Of a stretch of DNA of 35,080 nt, positions 33,341 to 35,080 are shown piece after piece; within the stretch, counting starts at the first letter, position 1; each line of letters opens with the position of its first letter. The DNA is from Microcystis novacekii Mn_MB_F_20050700_S1 (GTDB lineage: Bacteria; Cyanobacteriota; Cyanobacteriia; Cyanobacteriales; Microcystaceae). Made by a program: the position numbers and the translations under genes. The stretch covers positions 1-35,080 of the forward strand of contig SFAU01000231.1 in assembly GCA_007096045.1 (NCBI GenBank). The letters run 5' to 3'. Below the pieces are notes generated by a model, which saw only the letters and a list, made by a program, of their open reading frames with translations, was not told the DNA's origin and ran no database searches.

Positions 33341-33856
33341 CTACTTAGGAGCAACCATTTTGCGAATTTCCGAATAGAAAACTGTCTGGCGATCGCCATT
33401 AGCGGACTGGATAATACTGGTACGCAATCTCAGATTAGGACTAGCAAACCAGATTCTTTCCTCGATACGATGGTGATTATCCTCGATGGTTAAAGTTAAA
33501 GCTTGATCACTTCTGAGATGATATTCTCCCAGAGCTGCCGATTTACCGTCCGATGTGATTAATTTTCCTTGCCAAGAATTCTCTGAGGGCAGCCAAACTA
33601 AATAGCTAGAACCGATTTTTTTCGGTTGTCCATAATCTACAGAATTATCCCAAGTCGCTTTCCATCCCCCTAGACTGGTCTGGGACTGACAGTTATTTTC
33701 TAAACATAATTGCACCACATCGGCAGCATCGGCAGCCAGCAAATCGATGGTGATTTCTGCTTTATTATTGGCAACTTTTTGGGCAGCTAATTGATAACTG
33801 GTGCGCTGAGAAAACCATTTACCCGCACAGAGATTAATAAATTCTTGAATGTCCAT
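33341..33856 (-). CDS. Phycobiliprotein lyase, CpcS/CpeS family
   Basis: A 171-residue lipocalin-like lyase of the CpcS/CpeS/CpcU group that attaches phycobilins to Cys residues of phycobiliproteins. The start MDIQEFINLCAGKWFSQRT is characteristic (AGKWxSQRT), followed by LGGWKATWDNSVDYGQPKK, SSYLVWLPSE and the C-terminal EERIWFASPNLRLRTS, also family-like. Length fits (about 170-200). Which partner and site it serves (phycocyanin, allophycocyanin) and whether it is CpcS or CpcU cannot be told. It lies 61 bases downstream of an NblB-like HEAT-repeat gene on the same strand, so both concern phycobilisomes. Confidence 0.88.
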   Translation of the reverse strand: MDIQEFINLCAGKWFSQRTSYQLAAQKVANNKAEITIDLLAADAADVVQLCLENNCQSQTSLGGWKATWDNSVDYGQPKKIGSSYLVWLPSENSWQGKLITSDGKSAALGEYHLRSDQALTLTIEDNHHRIEERIWFASPNLRLRTSIIQSANGDRQTVFYSEIRKMVAPK

Positions 33857-33917
33857 GAATGGCTGTAGGCAAAGATCGATCGCTCTGAAAGAATAGATTA
33901 TTTATTCTATCCTATCC

Positions 33918-34586
33918 CTAGACGTTGGCCAATTTTTGCAAGGATAAACGGGCAGCTTCGCGCACTTGTGGATGTTCGTCCTTGACCAAAAATTTTAAGG
34001 CTGCGATCGTTTTTTCCGCCGGAAGATGGCCTAAAGCTTCCGCTAATCGCTGCCGGATTAACCAGTCATCGGAGTTAACAAAAGTTAAAAGCTTCTCGAC
34101 GGTTTCCACTGCTTTGATTTCCCCAAGAGCGGCAATAGCGGCCTGTTGAATAACCGCTTCGTTACTATCGAGAGCCGATAATAACACCTGTTTAGCCCGA
34201 ATATCGCGTAAATTGCCCAAGGCAACGGCGGCACTAAAGCGGACTAACCATTGCGTGTCTTCGTAAAAAGCCCGTTGTAGGGGTTCAAAAGCGCGAATAT
34301 CTTCTAAATAACCTAAAGCCCCCGCAGCATCGGCGCGAATGCCATAATCGGCATCATTGGCTAACAAATCCACTAGGATAGGAAAGCATTCCTCGGTTTG
34401 TTTGACTCCCAAAGCAAAGACAGCCATCGATCGCACTGGCAGCATTTCATCATAAAGGACTTTTTTGATCAAGGGTACAGCTTCCTCTGGGGTCACTTCT
34501 CGCAGGGATGCCAAGGCCAGCAGACGATCTTTAGAGTTGCTACTTTCTAACTGGAGGGCAATGGTTTCTATATCAGGCTTACTCAT
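33918..34586 (-). CDS. nblB: HEAT-repeat protein, NblB/CpcE-like
   Basis: A 222-residue protein made of about six HEAT repeats (for example LVDLLANDADYGIRADAAGALG, in shorter pieces: DYGIRADAAGALG, WLVRFSAAVALGNL, AVIQQAAIAALGEI, WLIRQRLAEALGHL, PQVREAARLSL). Size and repeat pattern match cyanobacterial NblB, which is needed for phycobilisome breakdown under nutrient stress and has similarity to the CpcE/CpcF lyases. An alternative is another HEAT-repeat phycobilin lyase-like protein. ATG at 34586 is preferred; a TTG three codons earlier is in frame. Upstream of it lies about 180 bases, then repeat DNA. Neighbour on the same strand: CpcS/CpeS lyase. Confidence 0.7.
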   Translation of the reverse strand: MSKPDIETIALQLESSNSKDRLLALASLREVTPEEAVPLIKKVLYDEMLPVRSMAVFALGVKQTEECFPILVDLLANDADYGIRADAAGALGYLEDIRAFEPLQRAFYEDTQWLVRFSAAVALGNLRDIRAKQVLLSALDSNEAVIQQAAIAALGEIKAVETVEKLLTFVNSDDWLIRQRLAEALGHLPAEKTIAALKFLVKDEHPQVREAARLSLQKLANV

Positions 34587-34766
34587 TTTTGTCAACCACT
34601 TGTAATATTTCTTTAATTATAACGCAATTCTTGGCAATTGAAAAACGAGAGCGGGGAAAGGATTTTTTGAGGATTTCTTAAGGATTGAGGCGAGAGTTGA
34701 CTTCCTCCGGGGAACTATAATTTAAGTGTGGTAATGCGATAAATGCTAGGCTTTCTGATAGATTCA

Positions 34767-34805
34767 GCGGGCGTTGGGTTTCATGCTTCAACCCAACCTA
34801 CGTTC
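34767..34805. repeat. Palindromic dispersed repeat GTTGGGTT...AACCCAAC, copy 3
   Basis: Identical over 39 bases to 12941-12979 (GCGGGCGTTGGG to CCTACGTTC), 21.8 kb away, in the same orientation. Confidence 0.8.
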
Positions 34806-34898
34806 ATCTGATCGATTCAGGAAAAAAATATAAAGCCCCACTCCCCTTTAGGTCAGCGAGGTTGAGATTAAAAAAAACAGATAGCCTAGGGCTAATTA

Positions 34899-34933
34899 GC
34901 TTGTCTAGCCGCAACTGCCACACCTAGACAAGC
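34899..34933. other. Perfect 10-bp inverted repeat upstream of a short ORF
   Basis: GCTTGTCTAG (34899-34908) and CTAGACAAGC (34924-34933) are exact inverted copies separated by 15 bases. They end ten bases before the ATG at 34944. It could be an operator, an RNA hairpin covering the leader of the next ORF, or a transposon trace; there is no T run to make it a terminator. Confidence 0.55.
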
Positions 34934-34943
34934 AGGGGGTGTT

Positions 34944-34997
34944 ATGGTGAAACATCAAGTTTTTAACTTAGTGTCAGCAGAAGTCCCTCGCTTTTAG
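34944..34997 (+). pseudogene. 17-codon ORF with good ribosome site, probably a gene start cut by an insertion
   Basis: AGGGGGTGTT precedes ATG at 34944, and the frame reads MVKHQVFNLVSAEVPRF then TAG. The TAG and the last codons lie inside the hairpin that looks like the left end of a TnpB-type element (from about 34974), so the original gene probably continued and was cut there. I do not recognise the first ten residues. It could also be a genuine leader peptide. Confidence 0.3.
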
Positions 34998-35015
34998 CGA
35001 TGGGATGAATGCTGA
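34974..35015 (+). mobile_element. Hairpin resembling the left end of a TnpB-type (IS605/IS607) element
   Basis: TCAGCA (34974-34979) pairs with TGCTGA (35010-35015), and inside it CCCTCGCT pairs with AGCGATGGG around TTT. Imperfect double hairpins like this, with a promoter and ribosome site following, form the left ends of many cyanobacterial tnpB elements. The element's gene lies outside the window. Confidence 0.4.
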
Positions 35016-35023
35016 CCAGCATA

Positions 35024-35051
35024 TAGACAACTTTTGTAATTATGTTATAAT
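35024..35051 (+). promoter_or_regulatory. Strong sigma-70 promoter pointing out of the window
   Basis: TAGACA (35024-35029) and TATAAT (35046-35051), a perfect -10 box, are 16 bases apart. A GCGGAG ribosome site follows at 35067-35072, so a start codon is expected just past 35080. Confidence 0.65.
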
Positions 35052-35080
35052 TGTCTGTAAGAGAAAGCGGAGATAAAAAG

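Overview
The window looks like chromosomal DNA of a unicellular cyanobacterium, most probably Microcystis aeruginosa or a close relative. This rests on cyanobacterial genes (ferredoxin-type 8-vinyl reductase, CpcS/CpeS phycobilin lyase, NblB-like HEAT protein, KaiB-like protein, type IV pilus ATPase), on HIP1 octamers GCGATCGC (for example 5591-5598, 10305-10312, 28808-28815, 31799-31806), and on many intergenic repeats and insertion-sequence remnants of the kind that fill Microcystis genomes. The species name is inference. No rRNA, tRNA or CRISPR array was seen.

Layout. 1-1255 is an IS graveyard: the 3' end of an unknown gene, an IS4-type fragment, an IS66-type fragment, a MITE-like element and heptamer repeats. 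1256-5523 holds bciB, a histone-deacetylase-family hydrolase, a haloacetate-dehalogenase-like hydrolase and a membrane-anchored GT2 glycosyltransferase. 5798-8833 carries two tandem ammonium transporters on the minus strand. 9402-14988 has ribD, htpG with a clear terminator, an XPB-type helicase and a pterin carbinolamine dehydratase whose tail runs into a TnpB element (about 14931-16222). 16236-19237 has a beta-hydroxyacid dehydrogenase and a membrane-anchored coiled-coil protein ending in a BRCT domain. 19564-23662 has a PilT ATPase, a KaiB-fold fusion protein and an M14 carboxypeptidase. 23657-26404 is a compact minus-strand set of three genes: a protein with three copies of an unrecognised helical domain, a pentapeptide-repeat protein and a retropepsin-like protein. 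26767-31558 holds a GST, an atypical OmpR-type regulator, a small GxSxG hydrolase, a frameshifted DICT/HD protein and hpnH. 31786-34586 has a DUF1517 protein, a lipoprotein, a CpcS/CpeS lyase and an NblB-like protein. 34899-35080 ends in a hairpin and promoter that look like the left end of another TnpB-type element whose ORF lies beyond the window.

Most genes are ordinary housekeeping or accessory functions. Nitrogen and pigment physiology recur: two amt genes, an atypical regulator of the kind to which NblR belongs, a phycobilin lyase and an NblB-like protein. The best candidates for something undescribed are the triple-repeat/pentapeptide/retropepsin gene set, the membrane-anchored coiled-coil BRCT protein, the KaiB-fold fusion, and the TnpB element with its right-end RNA and its effect on the neighbouring dehydratase. 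A second theme is the family of composite intergenic repeats (heptamers, G-rich octamers, a C-tract/G-tract hairpin) shared by at least five gaps and often abutting start or stop codons.
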